Under the pieces are notes generated by a model, which was not told the origin of the DNA, did not search any database, and saw only the letters and a list, made by a program, of their open reading frames with translations. Source: Cupriavidus taiwanensis LMG 19424 (GTDB taxonomy: Bacteria; Pseudomonadota; Gammaproteobacteria; Burkholderiales; Burkholderiaceae). Taken from it: a DNA stretch of 64,000 bases. The position numbers and the translations under genes were made by a program. Numbering within the stretch: position 1 is the stretch's first letter; each line of letters opens with the position of its first letter. Below are positions 1 through 9,312 of the stretch, piece by piece. Location of the stretch: positions 2,861,001-2,925,000 of the forward strand of contig NC_010528.1 of assembly GCF_000069785.1 (NCBI RefSeq), read 5' to 3'.

Positions 1-1116
<1,116 letters not shown>

Positions 1117-1132
1117 TTACTTCGCCAGAAAA

Positions 1133-1163
1133 GAAAAGGCCCCGCAAGCGTTGCGGGGCCTTT
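1133..1163 (-). terminator. Rho-independent terminator between rpmA and obgE
   Basis: A GC-rich inverted repeat (ggccccgcaa / ttgcggggcc with a 3-nt loop) is followed on the minus strand by a T-rich run (TTTTCTTTTC). It lies in the rpmA-obgE gap and would attenuate transcription entering obgE from rplU-rpmA. Confidence 0.85.
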
Positions 1164-1182
1164 CGTCCTGCAAAGGCTGTTA

Positions 1183-1443
1183 TCAGGCCGCCGGAACGAC
1201 GCTGACTTGCTGCTTCTTGGCAGGGCCCTTGACGGCGAACTGCACGTGGCCGTCGATGAGGGCGAACAGCGTGTGGTCCTTGCCCACGCCGACGTTGTCG
1301 CCGGCATGCACGCGGGTACCGCGCTGGCGGACGATGATGCCGCCGGCGTTGATGGCCTGGCCACCAAACACCTTCACGCCCAGACGCTTCGATTCGGAAT
1401 CACGGCCGTTCCGCGTGGAACCGCCGCCTTTTTTCTGTGCCAT
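1183..1443 (-). CDS. rpmA: 50S ribosomal protein L27
   Basis: L27 of the large ribosomal subunit; its N-terminal tail reaches the peptidyl-transferase centre. The 86 aa length is typical for the family. The sequence starts [22 protein letters not shown] and contains the conserved [17 protein letters not shown] core. It is co-directional with rplU about 40 nt upstream, the universal rplU-rpmA operon. No cleavable N-terminal extension of the Firmicutes type is present. Confidence 0.98.
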   Translation of the reverse strand: MAQKKGGGSTRNGRDSESKRLGVKVFGGQAINAGGIIVRQRGTRVHAGDNVGVGKDHTLFALIDGHVQFAVKGPAKKQQVSVVPAA

Positions 1444-1482
1444 GTCTTACTCCTGTCGCTTTACCGGATTACGCTCGATCGA

Positions 1483-1794
1483 TCAGGCAACGATCGCTTC
1501 GATGCGCAGTTCGGTGTAATTCTGACGATGGCCCTGACGCTTCTGGTAGTGCTTGCGACGGCGCATCTTGAAGATCTTCACCTTGTCGTGACGACCCTGG
1601 GAGATAACGGTAGCCTTGACGGAAGCCCCGCTCACCAGCGGCGTACCAAACTTGATTTGGTCGCCGGCGCCCACTGCGAGCACCTGGTCGAGCGTGATTT
1701 CTGCGCCAATGTCTGCCGGTATCTGTTCTACTTTCAGTTTTTCGCCAGCAGCAACCTTGTATTGCTTGCCGCCGGTTTTTACGACCGCGTACAT
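1483..1794 (-). CDS. rplU: 50S ribosomal protein L21
   Basis: L21, a 23S rRNA-binding protein of the large subunit. I chose the ATG at 1794 ([14 protein letters not shown]), giving 103 aa, the normal length. The reading frame stays open upstream to about 2043, but that extension has no L21 similarity and is proline- and arginine-rich noise. The C-terminal [16 protein letters not shown] segment is the rRNA-binding region. It is first in the rplU-rpmA operon. Confidence 0.97.
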   Translation of the reverse strand: MYAVVKTGGKQYKVAAGEKLKVEQIPADIGAEITLDQVLAVGAGDQIKFGTPLVSGASVKATVISQGRHDKVKIFKMRRRKHYQKRQGHRQNYTELRIEAIVA

Positions 1795-2221
1795 TGTCGA
1801 ACCTCTCGGATGTGAATAAAACGCCGAAACCGCGCAATGCGGCCCGGTTATCTCCCGCCGGCAAAGACCCGCAAGGCGAGCGACTACCGGAGGAAACCGG
1901 GAATTGTAAACGAGATCGGGGAAAACTGCAAAGAAAACAGGCACATAGCCTGTGAGCGGCGCAGCCCGCACAATCGGCGGCGGCTCGGTCAGGTCAGGTC
2001 GGCGAGGAGGAACCCCGCCAGTGCGGCAAACGCCACCCACCACGCGGTGCGGCGCAGTTGGCGGCGAGGTATGGGCTTGTCCATGCCCGCATTATAGTGG
2101 CGCCGGTCATCAGCGCCGCTGCGCGCATACCCTTAGCCAGTGCCAGGCAAGAATGCGGGGCATGCGTAGAACGCCGCGTGCATCGCATATAATCGTCCGG
2201 TTTTGCGTAACGGTGATCATC
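1795..2221. promoter_or_regulatory. Divergent intergenic region rplU / ispB
   Basis: This 427-bp gap must hold the leftward promoter of rplU-rpmA and the rightward promoter of ispB. A perfect TATAAT lies on the plus strand at 2188-2193, about 30 nt before the proposed ispB start. Another TATAAT lies on the minus strand at 2091-2096. Neither has a good -35 at 16-18 bp spacing. The left part is somewhat lower in GC and would be the rplU leader. A possible 31-codon ORF (1989-2084) is listed separately. Confidence 0.5.
1989..2084 (-). CDS. Possible 31-aa single-span membrane peptide
   Basis: A short reading frame begins [12 protein letters not shown], continues with an almost uniformly hydrophobic stretch ([18 protein letters not shown]) and ends in TGA. 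The pattern of positive residues followed by about 18 apolar residues fits a small inner-membrane peptide with a cytoplasmic N-terminus. A perfect TATAAT ends 6 nt before the ATG, so a transcript from it would start at or next to the start codon and be leaderless. It could equally be chance coding inside the rplU leader. I do not recognise a family. Confidence 0.35.
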   Translation of the reverse strand: MDKPIPRRQLRRTAWWVAFAALAGFLLADLT

Positions 2222-3199
2222 TTGTCCCAGCCTTCCGCCACTGCCTTGCTTGCCCCGGTCGCTGCAGACATGCGCGCGGTCGATGCTGTTATCCGCCAGC
2301 GGCTGTCCTCCGAAGTCCCGCTGATCGAGCAGATCGGCGAATACATCATCGGTGCCGGCGGCAAGCGCCTGCGCCCGGTGATCCTGCTGCTGACGGCGCG
2401 CGCGCTGGGCTACGACGGCAACCGTCACCATGAGCTGGCCGCGGTCGTGGAATTCATCCACACCGCCACCCTGCTGCACGACGATGTCGTGGACGAGTCC
2501 GAGCTGCGGCGCGGGCGCGACACCGCCAACGCGGTGTTCGGCAATGCCGCCAGCGTGCTGGTGGGCGACTTCCTCTATTCGCGCGCGTTCCAGATGATGG
2601 TCGATGCCGGCAGCATGCGCATCATGGAAATCCTGTCGAACGCGACCAACGTGATCGCCGAGGGCGAAGTGCTGCAGCTGCTGAACATGCACGATCCCGA
2701 CGTCACAGTCGAGCGCTACCTGCAGGTGATCCGCTACAAGACCGCAAAGCTGTTCGAGGCCGCCGCGCAGCTGGGCGCCGTGCTGTCCGGCGCCGACGCG
2801 CAGATGGAAGAAGCCGCCGCCGAATACGGCCGGCGCATCGGCACTGCGTTCCAGCTGATCGACGACATGCTGGACTACACCGCCAGCGCCGAGCAGATGG
2901 GCAAGAATGCCGGCGACGACCTGCGCGAAGGCAAGCCCACCCTGCCGCTGCTGCATCTGATGGAACACGGCACGGCCGAGCAGCGCCAGCTGGCCCGCGA
3001 CGCGATCGTGCAGGGCGGCACCGAGCATTTCGACGCGGTCTTCGCCGCCATCCATGCCAGCGGCGCGCTCGAGGTCACCTTCGAAGCCGCGCGGCGCGAA
3101 GCCGAAGCCGCCGAGCAGGCGGCCCGGCAATTCCCGCCGTCAGCGCTGAAGGAAACCCTGATCCAGCTCTGCGCATTCTCCCTGCAGCGGCAGTCCTGA
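2222..3199 (+). CDS. ispB: Octaprenyl (polyprenyl) diphosphate synthase
   Basis: Trans-polyprenyl synthase that condenses isopentenyl diphosphate units onto farnesyl diphosphate to make the ubiquinone side chain. I chose the TTG at 2222 (MSQPSATALLAPV), giving 325 aa, close to E. coli IspB (323). The upstream open frame has no family resemblance. The first aspartate-rich motif (HDDVVDE) is at about residues 86-92 and the second (LIDDMLDY) at about 212-219, with the GGKRLRP substrate-binding segment near residue 45. ispB opposite rplU-rpmA-obgE is a common proteobacterial arrangement. The start codon is the main uncertainty. Confidence 0.93.
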   Translation: MSQPSATALLAPVAADMRAVDAVIRQRLSSEVPLIEQIGEYIIGAGGKRLRPVILLLTARALGYDGNRHHELAAVVEFIHTATLLHDDVVDESELRRGRDTANAVFGNAASVLVGDFLYSRAFQMMVDAGSMRIMEILSNATNVIAEGEVLQLLNMHDPDVTVERYLQVIRYKTAKLFEAAAQLGAVLSGADAQMEEAAAEYGRRIGTAFQLIDDMLDYTASAEQMGKNAGDDLREGKPTLPLLHLMEHGTAEQRQLARDAIVQGGTEHFDAVFAAIHASGALEVTFEAARREAEAAEQAARQFPPSALKETLIQLCAFSLQRQS

Positions 3200-3258
3200 G
3201 CCCGGGATCAGCGGGATGAAAGGCGGTTTTCCTTCGCCCTCTTCCATTCCCAAAAAAA

Positions 3259-3270
3259 CGCTGCTAAACT
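3259..3270 (+). promoter_or_regulatory. Possible extended -10 for tRNA-Pro
   Basis: TGCTAAACT ends about 47 nt before the tRNA and reads as an extended -10 (TGN plus a 4-of-6 hexamer). No clear -35 is seen. Weak support. Confidence 0.3.
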
Positions 3271-3316
3271 TACGTTCTTTGCTGCTGACGCCAAAGCGTC
3301 TGCCGGCAAACCAAAT

Positions 3317-3393
3317 CGGGGTGTAGCTTAGCCTGGTAGAGCGCTACGTTCGGGACGTAGAGGCCGGAGGTTCGAATCCTCTCACCCCGACCA
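3317..3393 (+). tRNA. tRNA-Pro (anticodon CGG)
   Basis: 77 nt with encoded CCA. The acceptor arms CGGGGTG / CACCCCG pair, the D-arm contains AGCCTGGTAGAGC, the anticodon loop is TTCGGGA and the T-arm GGTTCGAATCC is standard. It closely resembles E. coli proK. It stands alone between ispB and a toxin/antitoxin-like pair, and tRNA 3' ends are common integration sites, but I see no second copy of its 3' end nearby. Confidence 0.97.
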
Positions 3394-3401
3394 GATTTAG
3401 A

Positions 3402-3436
3402 AAGCCGAATCAACGAAAGTTGGTTCGGCTTTTTGT
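3402..3436 (+). terminator. Rho-independent terminator of tRNA-Pro
   Basis: AAAGCCGAA and TTCGGCTTT form a hairpin followed by a T-run just after the tRNA. The same hairpin could also stop transcripts arriving from the convergent pair at 3455-4094. Confidence 0.85.
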
Positions 3437-3454
3437 CTTTCTACCCCTTCCTTC

Positions 3455-3775
3455 TCAGCCCTTGATGGCTTTGCGCCGTCGTTTGAATGCCTTCAGCTCT
3501 GCCACGGAGAAAAGCTGGCTGCGCCCGACTTCCGCCCGTGGAGCCAGCTTGCCATCGCGCACCAGCCGGCGGAAGGTGGCAATCGAGATTTCGAGGTATT
3601 GGGCAGCCTCTGCCGCGGTGAAATCGTCCTCAGCCAGATGGCCGAAGACTTCCTCGTGCGAGAAATCTTCGTCACCAAAGGCCTGCTGCCCGATCAGTGT
3701 GAAGAACCTGACGCGCTCCCGCGGGGGCAACTCGCCGAGGGCATGCAGCAGATCTTCAGCCGTCATCGTGTCCAT
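3455..3775 (-). CDS. Excisionase/MerR-type HTH protein, probable antitoxin
   Basis: 106 aa. The N-terminal half is acidic and helical (MTAEDLLHALGELPPRERVR). From about residue 52 there is a MerR/excisionase-type winged helix-turn-helix: FTAAEAAQYLEISIATFRRLVRDGKL, then a GRSQLFSVAELKAF wing and a basic C-terminal tail (KRRRKAIKG). Its start overlaps the end of the RelE/ParE-like gene by 20 nt, so the two are translationally coupled. The likely role is antitoxin and autorepressor, with DNA binding C-terminal and a neutralising region N-terminal. A second ATG three codons in (3766) is possible. The function is inferred from arrangement and fold. Confidence 0.72.
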   Translation of the reverse strand: MDTMTAEDLLHALGELPPRERVRFFTLIGQQAFGDEDFSHEEVFGHLAEDDFTAAEAAQYLEISIATFRRLVRDGKLAPRAEVGRSQLFSVAELKAFKRRRKAIKG

Positions 3776-4094
3776 TCCTTTCTGCCTTCAGGTATTTCTT
3801 GAGCTCGTCATAGAAGTTCTCATGCGAGCTCACCTTGTAGAAATCGATCCATAGCACTTCAAGCGCCCCGCCTTTCGCGTTGAACTCCTGCGGCAGTACC
3901 CGGTAGGCGATCAGGTATTGCTGCCGGTTGAACCGGAATTTGTGCACCCGGATGCCACCCAAGTCCCCGATCTTCGCTTCCCCCAACTCGGGCGCCGCAC
4001 AGAGCTCCTCAACCTCGTCTTCGATCGCCAGTTGCAGGGGCTTGTGTGCTTTCTTGACGAACTGTGCGAAAGGCTTCTTGTAGTTTCGCCTCAT
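3756..4094 (-). CDS. RelE/ParE-family toxin-like protein
   Basis: 112 aa, basic N-terminus (MRRNYKKPFAQFVKKAHKP), then the strand pattern of the RelE/ParE fold: GGIRVHKFRFNRQQYLIAYRV, a VLWIDFYKV strand and the C-terminal HENFYDELKKYL helix typical of this toxin group. The family includes ribosome-dependent mRNA endonucleases (RelE, HigB) and gyrase inhibitors (ParE); the sequence alone does not decide between them. The gene comes first, before the HTH protein, as in higBA-type modules. Base composition is visibly less GC-rich than the flanking genes, which suggests acquisition. Toxicity is untested. Confidence 0.75.
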   Translation of the reverse strand: MRRNYKKPFAQFVKKAHKPLQLAIEDEVEELCAAPELGEAKIGDLGGIRVHKFRFNRQQYLIAYRVLPQEFNAKGGALEVLWIDFYKVSSHENFYDELKKYLKAERNGHDDG

Positions 4095-4415
4095 GCGATG
4101 TTATACACTCATTTTTGATTCTATAACAGATCAGGCTCCGTCGGACGCCGGCGAGCCACCGTGCCGAGAAGCATGGCGGGCCAGCGGCCCATTGGGATTG
4201 AGGCGACTCTCAAATTGCCGTCTGCGGTGTTCGCGGCCCCGTGGGACTGGGGCCCCGCGCATTAGCGGTTGCGCCGGTGTCGCACAAACGCCAATACGTC
4301 CCGCCGTCGCCTTTACAAAAAGTGACCCCATCGGCAAACTGCCCCGATCCCTAGAAGCGGGCTCGTCTCGTCCTGCCCTGTCCGCGGACACTGCTCCAAT
4401 CACTGCGCACCTGCC
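4095..4415. promoter_or_regulatory. Intergenic region: probable module operator and pilB upstream region
   Basis: The left end (4101-4140) is AT-rich. It contains the inverted repeat GTTATA (4110-4115) ... TATAAC (4132-4137), whose inner side can also act as a minus-strand -10, as expected for an autoregulated toxin/antitoxin promoter. The remaining ~275 bp upstream of pilB are GC-rich with one TTTACA-like hexamer near 4312-4317. I find no convincing sigma-54 or sigma-70 promoter for pilB and no gene. Confidence 0.45.
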
Positions 4416-6140
4416 ATGACACTCGGACTTGCCCTGGCCCAGAGCCGGCGTATCGCGCCCGCGCTGCTTGCTCAGCTGGAGCAGGCCGCGCGTGAAAAGC
4501 AATCGCAGCTGATCGACGAGATCGTCGGCAGCGGCACCATGAGCGCGCACGACCTGGCGCTGTTCGCCGCGGACAAGTACCAGTTGCCGCTGCTGGACCT
4601 GGCCCAGTACAACCTCTCCAAGGTGCCGCCGGCGCTGGCCGGCAACCGGGAATTCCATGCCCACCGGCTGCTGCCGCTGGGCCGGCGCGAGAACCGCCTG
4701 GTGCTGGCGCTTTCCGACCCGTCCAACCAGGCCGGCCTGGACGCGATCCGCGACAAGTACAAGCTGCCGGTCGAAGCGGTGGTGGTCGAGCACGACAAGC
4801 TGATGAAGCATGTGCGCGCCGCCGGCGAGGCGCTGGGCACGCTCAAGAACATCTCGCCGGTGCAGGCCGAGCGCAAGATGATCGAATACGATCCGGTGGC
4901 CGCGGCCGCCAACCCGCGCAACCGCACCACGGCCGACAACATCGACGACGCCCCGGTGGTGCGCTTCCTGCAGAAGCTGCTGACCGAGGCCTTCCATCGC
5001 GGCGCCTCGGACCTGCACTTCGAGCCGTTCGAAACCTTCTACCGCATCCGCTTCCGCGTCGATGGCGTGCTGCAGGAGGTTGCGCGCCCGCCGCTGGATA
5101 TCCGCGACAAGATCGCGACCCGGATCAAGGTGCTGTCGCGGCTGGATATTTCTGAAAAGCGCGTGCCGCAGGACGGCCGCATGAAGCTGCTGATCGCGCT
5201 GCCCAAGGACAAGGATGCCAAGGAAACCGTCGAGAAGGCGGTGGACTTCCGCGTCTCGACGCTGCCCACGCTGTTCGGCGAGAAGATCGTGATGCGGATC
5301 CTGGAATCCTCGTCCGACAAGCTCGATATCGACCAGCTCGGCTATGAGCCGGAGCAGAAGGCGCTGCTGCTGGACGTGATCAAGCGCCCCTACGGCATGG
5401 TGCTGGTGACCGGCCCCACCGGCAGCGGCAAGACCGTGTCGCTGTACACCTTCCTGAACCTGCTGAACCAGGGCGACATCAATATCTCCACGGCCGAGGA
5501 CCCGGCCGAAATCCAGTTGCCGGGGATCAACCAGGTCAACGTCAACGACAAGGCCGGGCTGACCTTCGCCGCCGCGCTGCGGTCGTTCCTGCGCCAGGAT
5601 CCGGACATCATCATGGTCGGCGAAATCCGCGACCTGGAAACCGCCGACATTTCCATCAAGGCCGCGCAGACCGGTCACCTGGTGTTGTCGACGCTGCACA
5701 CCAACGATGCGCCCACCACGCTGACACGCCTGATGAACATGGGCGTGGCCCCCTTCAATATTGCGTCCAGCGTGCTGATGATCACCGCCCAGCGGCTGGC
5801 GCGACGGCTGTGCACCTGCAAGCGCGAGGGCGAGATCCCGCGTGAGGCCTTGCTGGAAGCGGGCTTCCGCGAGCACGACCTGGACGGCAGCTGGCAGCCC
5901 TACCATCCGGTCGGCTGCGAGCGCTGCAACGGCAGCGGCTACAAGGGCCGCTGCGGCATCTACCAGGTGATGCCGATCACCGAGGCCATGCAGGAAATCA
6001 TCCTGGCGCACGGCACGGCGCTGCAGATTGCCGAACAGGCGCGCAAGGACGGCGTGCTATCGTTGCGCGAAGCGGGGCTGCTGAAGGTCAGGCAGGGCGT
6101 CACGTCACTCGAAGAAGTGCTGGCGACCACGAACACGTAG
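4416..6140 (+). CDS. pilB: Type IV pilus assembly ATPase PilB
   Basis: Cytoplasmic hexameric ATPase that powers type IVa pilus extension. 574 aa, normal for PilB. An N-terminal MshEN/GSPII_E domain (~1-150) is followed by the secretion ATPase domain. Visible motifs are the Walker A GPTGSGKT (about residue 332), the Asp box, DPDIIMVGEIRD as Walker B, and the His box GHLVLSTLHTND. The four-cysteine zinc element C-T-C ... CERCNGSGYKGRC near the C-terminus is typical of PilB/GspE and absent from PilT. pilC and pilD follow. The starting ATG gives MTLGLALAQSRR. Confidence 0.96.
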   Translation: MTLGLALAQSRRIAPALLAQLEQAAREKQSQLIDEIVGSGTMSAHDLALFAADKYQLPLLDLAQYNLSKVPPALAGNREFHAHRLLPLGRRENRLVLALSDPSNQAGLDAIRDKYKLPVEAVVVEHDKLMKHVRAAGEALGTLKNISPVQAERKMIEYDPVAAAANPRNRTTADNIDDAPVVRFLQKLLTEAFHRGASDLHFEPFETFYRIRFRVDGVLQEVARPPLDIRDKIATRIKVLSRLDISEKRVPQDGRMKLLIALPKDKDAKETVEKAVDFRVSTLPTLFGEKIVMRILESSSDKLDIDQLGYEPEQKALLLDVIKRPYGMVLVTGPTGSGKTVSLYTFLNLLNQGDINISTAEDPAEIQLPGINQVNVNDKAGLTFAAALRSFLRQDPDIIMVGEIRDLETADISIKAAQTGHLVLSTLHTNDAPTTLTRLMNMGVAPFNIASSVLMITAQRLARRLCTCKREGEIPREALLEAGFREHDLDGSWQPYHPVGCERCNGSGYKGRCGIYQVMPITEAMQEIILAHGTALQIAEQARKDGVLSLREAGLLKVRQGVTSLEEVLATTNT

Positions 6141-6205
6141 GCAAGTACGACACAACGTAAAGACAAGACGCACAACAAGCGTCATTTGCATCGGGGGTCA
6201 ATACC

Positions 6206-7477
6206 ATGGCGACGCGCGCACCAGCAGCGGGCGCCCGGACGGGGGCACCGTCACGGGCCAAATCAGGGAAGGGACGCAAGGCCCCCACCCAGTACATCTT
6301 CGAGTGGGAAGGCAAGGACCGCAAGGGCAAGACCTTCACCGGCGAACTGCGCGCCGAAAACCAGGCCGAGGTCACCGCCACGCTGCGCAAGCAGGGCCTG
6401 ACCATCGTCAGGCTGAAAAAGCGCAAGGCCGCGCGCGGGCGCAAGATCACCGAGAAGGACATCGCCTACTTCACCCGGCAGCTGTCGACCATGCTCAAGG
6501 CCGGCATCCCGCTGCTGCAGTCGATCGACATCATCGCGCGCGGGCACGTCAACCCCAACTTCACCCAGCTGCTGTCCGACATCCGCTTCGACATCGAGGC
6601 CGGCAGCAGCATGGCCGCGGCGTTCCGCCGCCACCCCAAGTACTTCGACACGCTGTACTGCAACCTGATCGATGCCGGCGAACAGGGCGGTATCCTGGAC
6701 TCGCTGCTGGAGCGCCTGTCGCTCTACATGGAGAAGACCATCGCGCTGAAGGGGCAGATCAAGTCCGCGATGATCTACCCGATCGCGGTGCTGACCGTCG
6801 CCTTTGCCGTCACCGTGATCCTGATGCTGTTCGTGATCCCGGCGTTCAAGGGGGTGTTCTCCAGCTTCGGCGCCAACCTGCCGGCGCCGACGCTGCTGGT
6901 GATCGCGATCTCGGACTTCTTTGTGCAGTACTGGTACCTGGTGATCGGCGCGCCGGTGGCCGGCATCAGCTTCTACCTGCGCGCGCTGAAGAAATCCGAG
7001 AAGGTGCAGCGCGCCACCGACCGCGCGCTGCTGAAGCTGCCGATCTTCGGCAGCCTGTTCCGCAAGGCCGTGATCGCTCGCTGGACCCGCACCCTGGCGA
7101 CGATGTTCGCGGCCGGCACGCCGCTGGTCGAGTCGATGGAGTCCGTGGCCGGCGCCGCCGGCAACTGGGTCTACTACGACGCCACCCGAGAGATCGAGCA
7201 ATCGGTGCGCATCGGCACCAGCCTCACCAACGCCATGCAGGCGACCCATGTGTTCGACAACATGGTGCTGCAGATGACGCAGATCGGCGAGGAATCCGGC
7301 GCGCTGGACGACATGCTGCTGAAGGTGGCGGAGTTCTACGAGCGCGAGGTCGACGATGCCGTTGCCGCCATCTCAAGCCTGATCGAGCCGCTGATCATCG
7401 TGGTGCTGGGCGTGCTGATCGGCGGCATGGTGGTGGCGATGTACCTGCCGATCTTCAAGCTGGGACAGGTGGTGTAA
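6206..7477 (+). CDS. pilC: Type IV pilus inner-membrane platform protein PilC
   Basis: Polytopic inner-membrane protein that couples PilB to pilin insertion. 423 aa. After a lysine-rich N-terminal segment (KKRKAARGRK) come two T2SSF repeats, at about 90-215 and 295-418. Each ends in membrane segments, for example AVLTVAFAVTVILMLFVIPAF and a C-terminal PLIIVVLGVLIGGMVVAMYLPIF. The conserved GEQGG and GEESG motifs are present in the two halves. It begins 65 nt after pilB and ends 3 nt before pilD, so the three form one transcription unit. Confidence 0.95.
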   Translation: MATRAPAAGARTGAPSRAKSGKGRKAPTQYIFEWEGKDRKGKTFTGELRAENQAEVTATLRKQGLTIVRLKKRKAARGRKITEKDIAYFTRQLSTMLKAGIPLLQSIDIIARGHVNPNFTQLLSDIRFDIEAGSSMAAAFRRHPKYFDTLYCNLIDAGEQGGILDSLLERLSLYMEKTIALKGQIKSAMIYPIAVLTVAFAVTVILMLFVIPAFKGVFSSFGANLPAPTLLVIAISDFFVQYWYLVIGAPVAGISFYLRALKKSEKVQRATDRALLKLPIFGSLFRKAVIARWTRTLATMFAAGTPLVESMESVAGAAGNWVYYDATREIEQSVRIGTSLTNAMQATHVFDNMVLQMTQIGEESGALDDMLLKVAEFYEREVDDAVAAISSLIEPLIIVVLGVLIGGMVVAMYLPIFKLGQVV

Positions 7478-7480
7478 GCG

Positions 7481-8404
7481 ATGCAGCCTGTGTGGTCCGT
7501 TTCCCCCTATCCGAACGGAGCCGCGACCGGAACCGCGACCGGCACCGCCCCGCTGCTGCACGCGCTGGCGGCGCTGCCGCCAGTCTTTCTGGTGGCGGCA
7601 GCGGGGCTGCTGGGGCTGGTGGTCGGCAGCTTCCTCAACGTGGTGATCCACCGCGTGCCGCGCATGATGGAGCGCGACGAGGCCAACTACATTGCCGAGC
7701 TGCGCGGCGACCCGCTGCCCTACCCCGGCCGCTACAACCTGATGGTGCCGCGTTCTGCCTGCCCGCACTGCGGCCACGCCATCGCCCCGTGGGAAAACGT
7801 GCCGGTATTGAGCTACCTGTTCCTGCGCGGCCGCTGCTCCGCGTGCAAGGCGCCGATCAGCGTGCGCTATCCGCTGGTGGAGCTGGCCTGCGGTGTGCTG
7901 AGCGCGCTGGTGGCATGGCGCTTCGGCCCGACCGCGCAGGCACTGGCCGCGCTGGTGCTGGTGTGGGGGCTGCTGGCGCTGACCATGATCGATGCCGATA
8001 CGCAGTTGCTGCCCGACCAGATCACGCTGCCGCTGCTGTGGATCGGCCTGCTGCTGAACGTCGCCGGCCTGTTCGTGGCGCTGCCCGACGCGGTGATCGG
8101 CGCGGCCGCCGGCTACCTGGTGCTGTGGATTGCCTACTGGCTGTTCCGGCTGCTGCGCGGCAAGGAGGGCATGGGCTTCGGCGACTTCAAGCTGATGGCG
8201 GCACTGGGGGCGTGGTTTGGCTGGCAGGCGCTGCCCGCGCTGGTGCTGCTGTCGTCGGTCGCCGGCGTGCTGTTCGGGCTGGCCAATATCGCGCTGCGCC
8301 GCCAGGACCGAGACACGCCGTTCCCGTTCGGGCCCTTTATTGCCCTGGCCGGCGTGGTGGTGCTGCTGTTCGGTCCCGGGGTGCTGCCGCTGTTTGCCTG
8401 GTAA
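7481..8404 (+). CDS. pilD: Prepilin peptidase / N-methyltransferase PilD
   Basis: Inner-membrane aspartyl protease that cleaves type IV prepilins and type II pseudopilins and then methylates the new N-terminus. 307 aa with several membrane segments. The cytoplasmic loop carries two CxxC pairs (C94/C97 and C119/C122), the zinc site of the bifunctional form. The catalytic aspartates are D171 in MIDADTQLLPD and D235 in GFGDFK. It starts 3 nt after the pilC stop. The N-terminal ~20 residues are unusually Gly/Ala/Thr-rich before the first membrane span, so a later start is conceivable. Confidence 0.95.
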   Translation: MQPVWSVSPYPNGAATGTATGTAPLLHALAALPPVFLVAAAGLLGLVVGSFLNVVIHRVPRMMERDEANYIAELRGDPLPYPGRYNLMVPRSACPHCGHAIAPWENVPVLSYLFLRGRCSACKAPISVRYPLVELACGVLSALVAWRFGPTAQALAALVLVWGLLALTMIDADTQLLPDQITLPLLWIGLLLNVAGLFVALPDAVIGAAAGYLVLWIAYWLFRLLRGKEGMGFGDFKLMAALGAWFGWQALPALVLLSSVAGVLFGLANIALRRQDRDTPFPFGPFIALAGVVVLLFGPGVLPLFAW

Positions 8405-8476
8405 GGCCGCGCGGCCCTCATCGGACCCCGGCCGAAGCTGGTATCGTTGCGGCAACGACGTCTGACAGAACTTCAC

Positions 8477-9103
8477 ATGCTGGAAATCGGACTGACCGGC
8501 GGCATCGGCAGCGGCAAGACCCGCGTGGCCGACATGTTCGCCGCGCGCGGCGCCGCGATCATCGACACCGACCTGCTCGCGCATGAGATCACCGCCCCGG
8601 GCGGGCGCGCCATCCCGGCGCTGGTCGAAGCCTTCGGCCCGGCCTGCCTGCGCCCGGACGGCGCCATGGACCGCGACGCGATGCGCGCGCTGGTATTCGC
8701 CGATCCCGCCGCCAAGGCCCGGCTCGAAGCCATCACGCATCCGCTGATCCGCGCGCTGACGACCGAACGCGCACAGTCGATCCGCGCTGCGGGCGCGCAT
8801 CCCTACCTGATCTACGTGGTGCCGCTGCTGGTGGAGTCGGGCTCGTGGCGCGAGCGCGTCGGCCGCGTGCTGGTGGTCGACTGCACGGAAGCCACGCAGG
8901 TGGCCCGCGTGATGTCGCGCAACGGCTTCAGCCGCGAACAGGTGCTGGCCATCATGGCCAGGCAGGCCACGCGCGCCGCGCGCCTGGCATGTGCCGACGA
9001 CGTCATCGACAACGACGGGCCGGTGCAGGCGCTGGTGGCGCAGGTCGACCGGCTCGACCGCTACTACCGTGAACTGTCGGCCGCGGGCACGGTCCATCCA
9101 TAA
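8477..9103 (+). CDS. coaE: Dephospho-CoA kinase
   Basis: Catalyses the last step of coenzyme A synthesis, ATP-dependent phosphorylation of the 3'-OH of dephospho-CoA. The ATG at 8477 (MLEIGLTGGIGSGKT) gives 208 aa, the family length, and places the P-loop GGIGSGKT at residues 8-15. An in-frame ATG ten codons upstream is less likely. The DTDLLAHEIT and HPLIR motifs match CoaE. pilD-coaE-zapD-yacG is a conserved proteobacterial neighbourhood. Confidence 0.95.
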   Translation: MLEIGLTGGIGSGKTRVADMFAARGAAIIDTDLLAHEITAPGGRAIPALVEAFGPACLRPDGAMDRDAMRALVFADPAAKARLEAITHPLIRALTTERAQSIRAAGAHPYLIYVVPLLVESGSWRERVGRVLVVDCTEATQVARVMSRNGFSREQVLAIMARQATRAARLACADDVIDNDGPVQALVAQVDRLDRYYRELSAAGTVHP

Positions 9104-9147
9104 CGCCCGGGGCCGGCGCCGTGGCGCATGGCATCATGCGGGCGACA

Positions 9148-9176
9148 TTGTCCTCGGACCTTGTCTCGCATAGAAT
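9148..9176 (+). promoter_or_regulatory. Candidate sigma-70 promoter for zapD-yacG
   Basis: TTGTCC, a 17-bp spacer and TAGAAT (4/6 and 5/6 matches) lie in the 209-bp coaE-zapD gap. The predicted start is about 130 nt before the zapD TTG. Confidence 0.5.
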
Positions 9177-9312
9177 GCGCTGGAACATGCCGGGAAATCG
9201 CCGCATAGTGCCGGTATCCCCCACGCATAGATCGCCCTTTCCGGTATTTCCCGGGCCTCATTCTGCACCGGGCCGCCCCTGAAGCGCCCGACGCCCTGCA
9301 CGGACACAGCAC

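Noticed and set aside
3317..4137. A genomic island integrated at tRNA-Pro
   Set aside because: No integrase and no repeated tRNA 3' end is visible within the window; only a two-gene module is present, so a full island is not supported.
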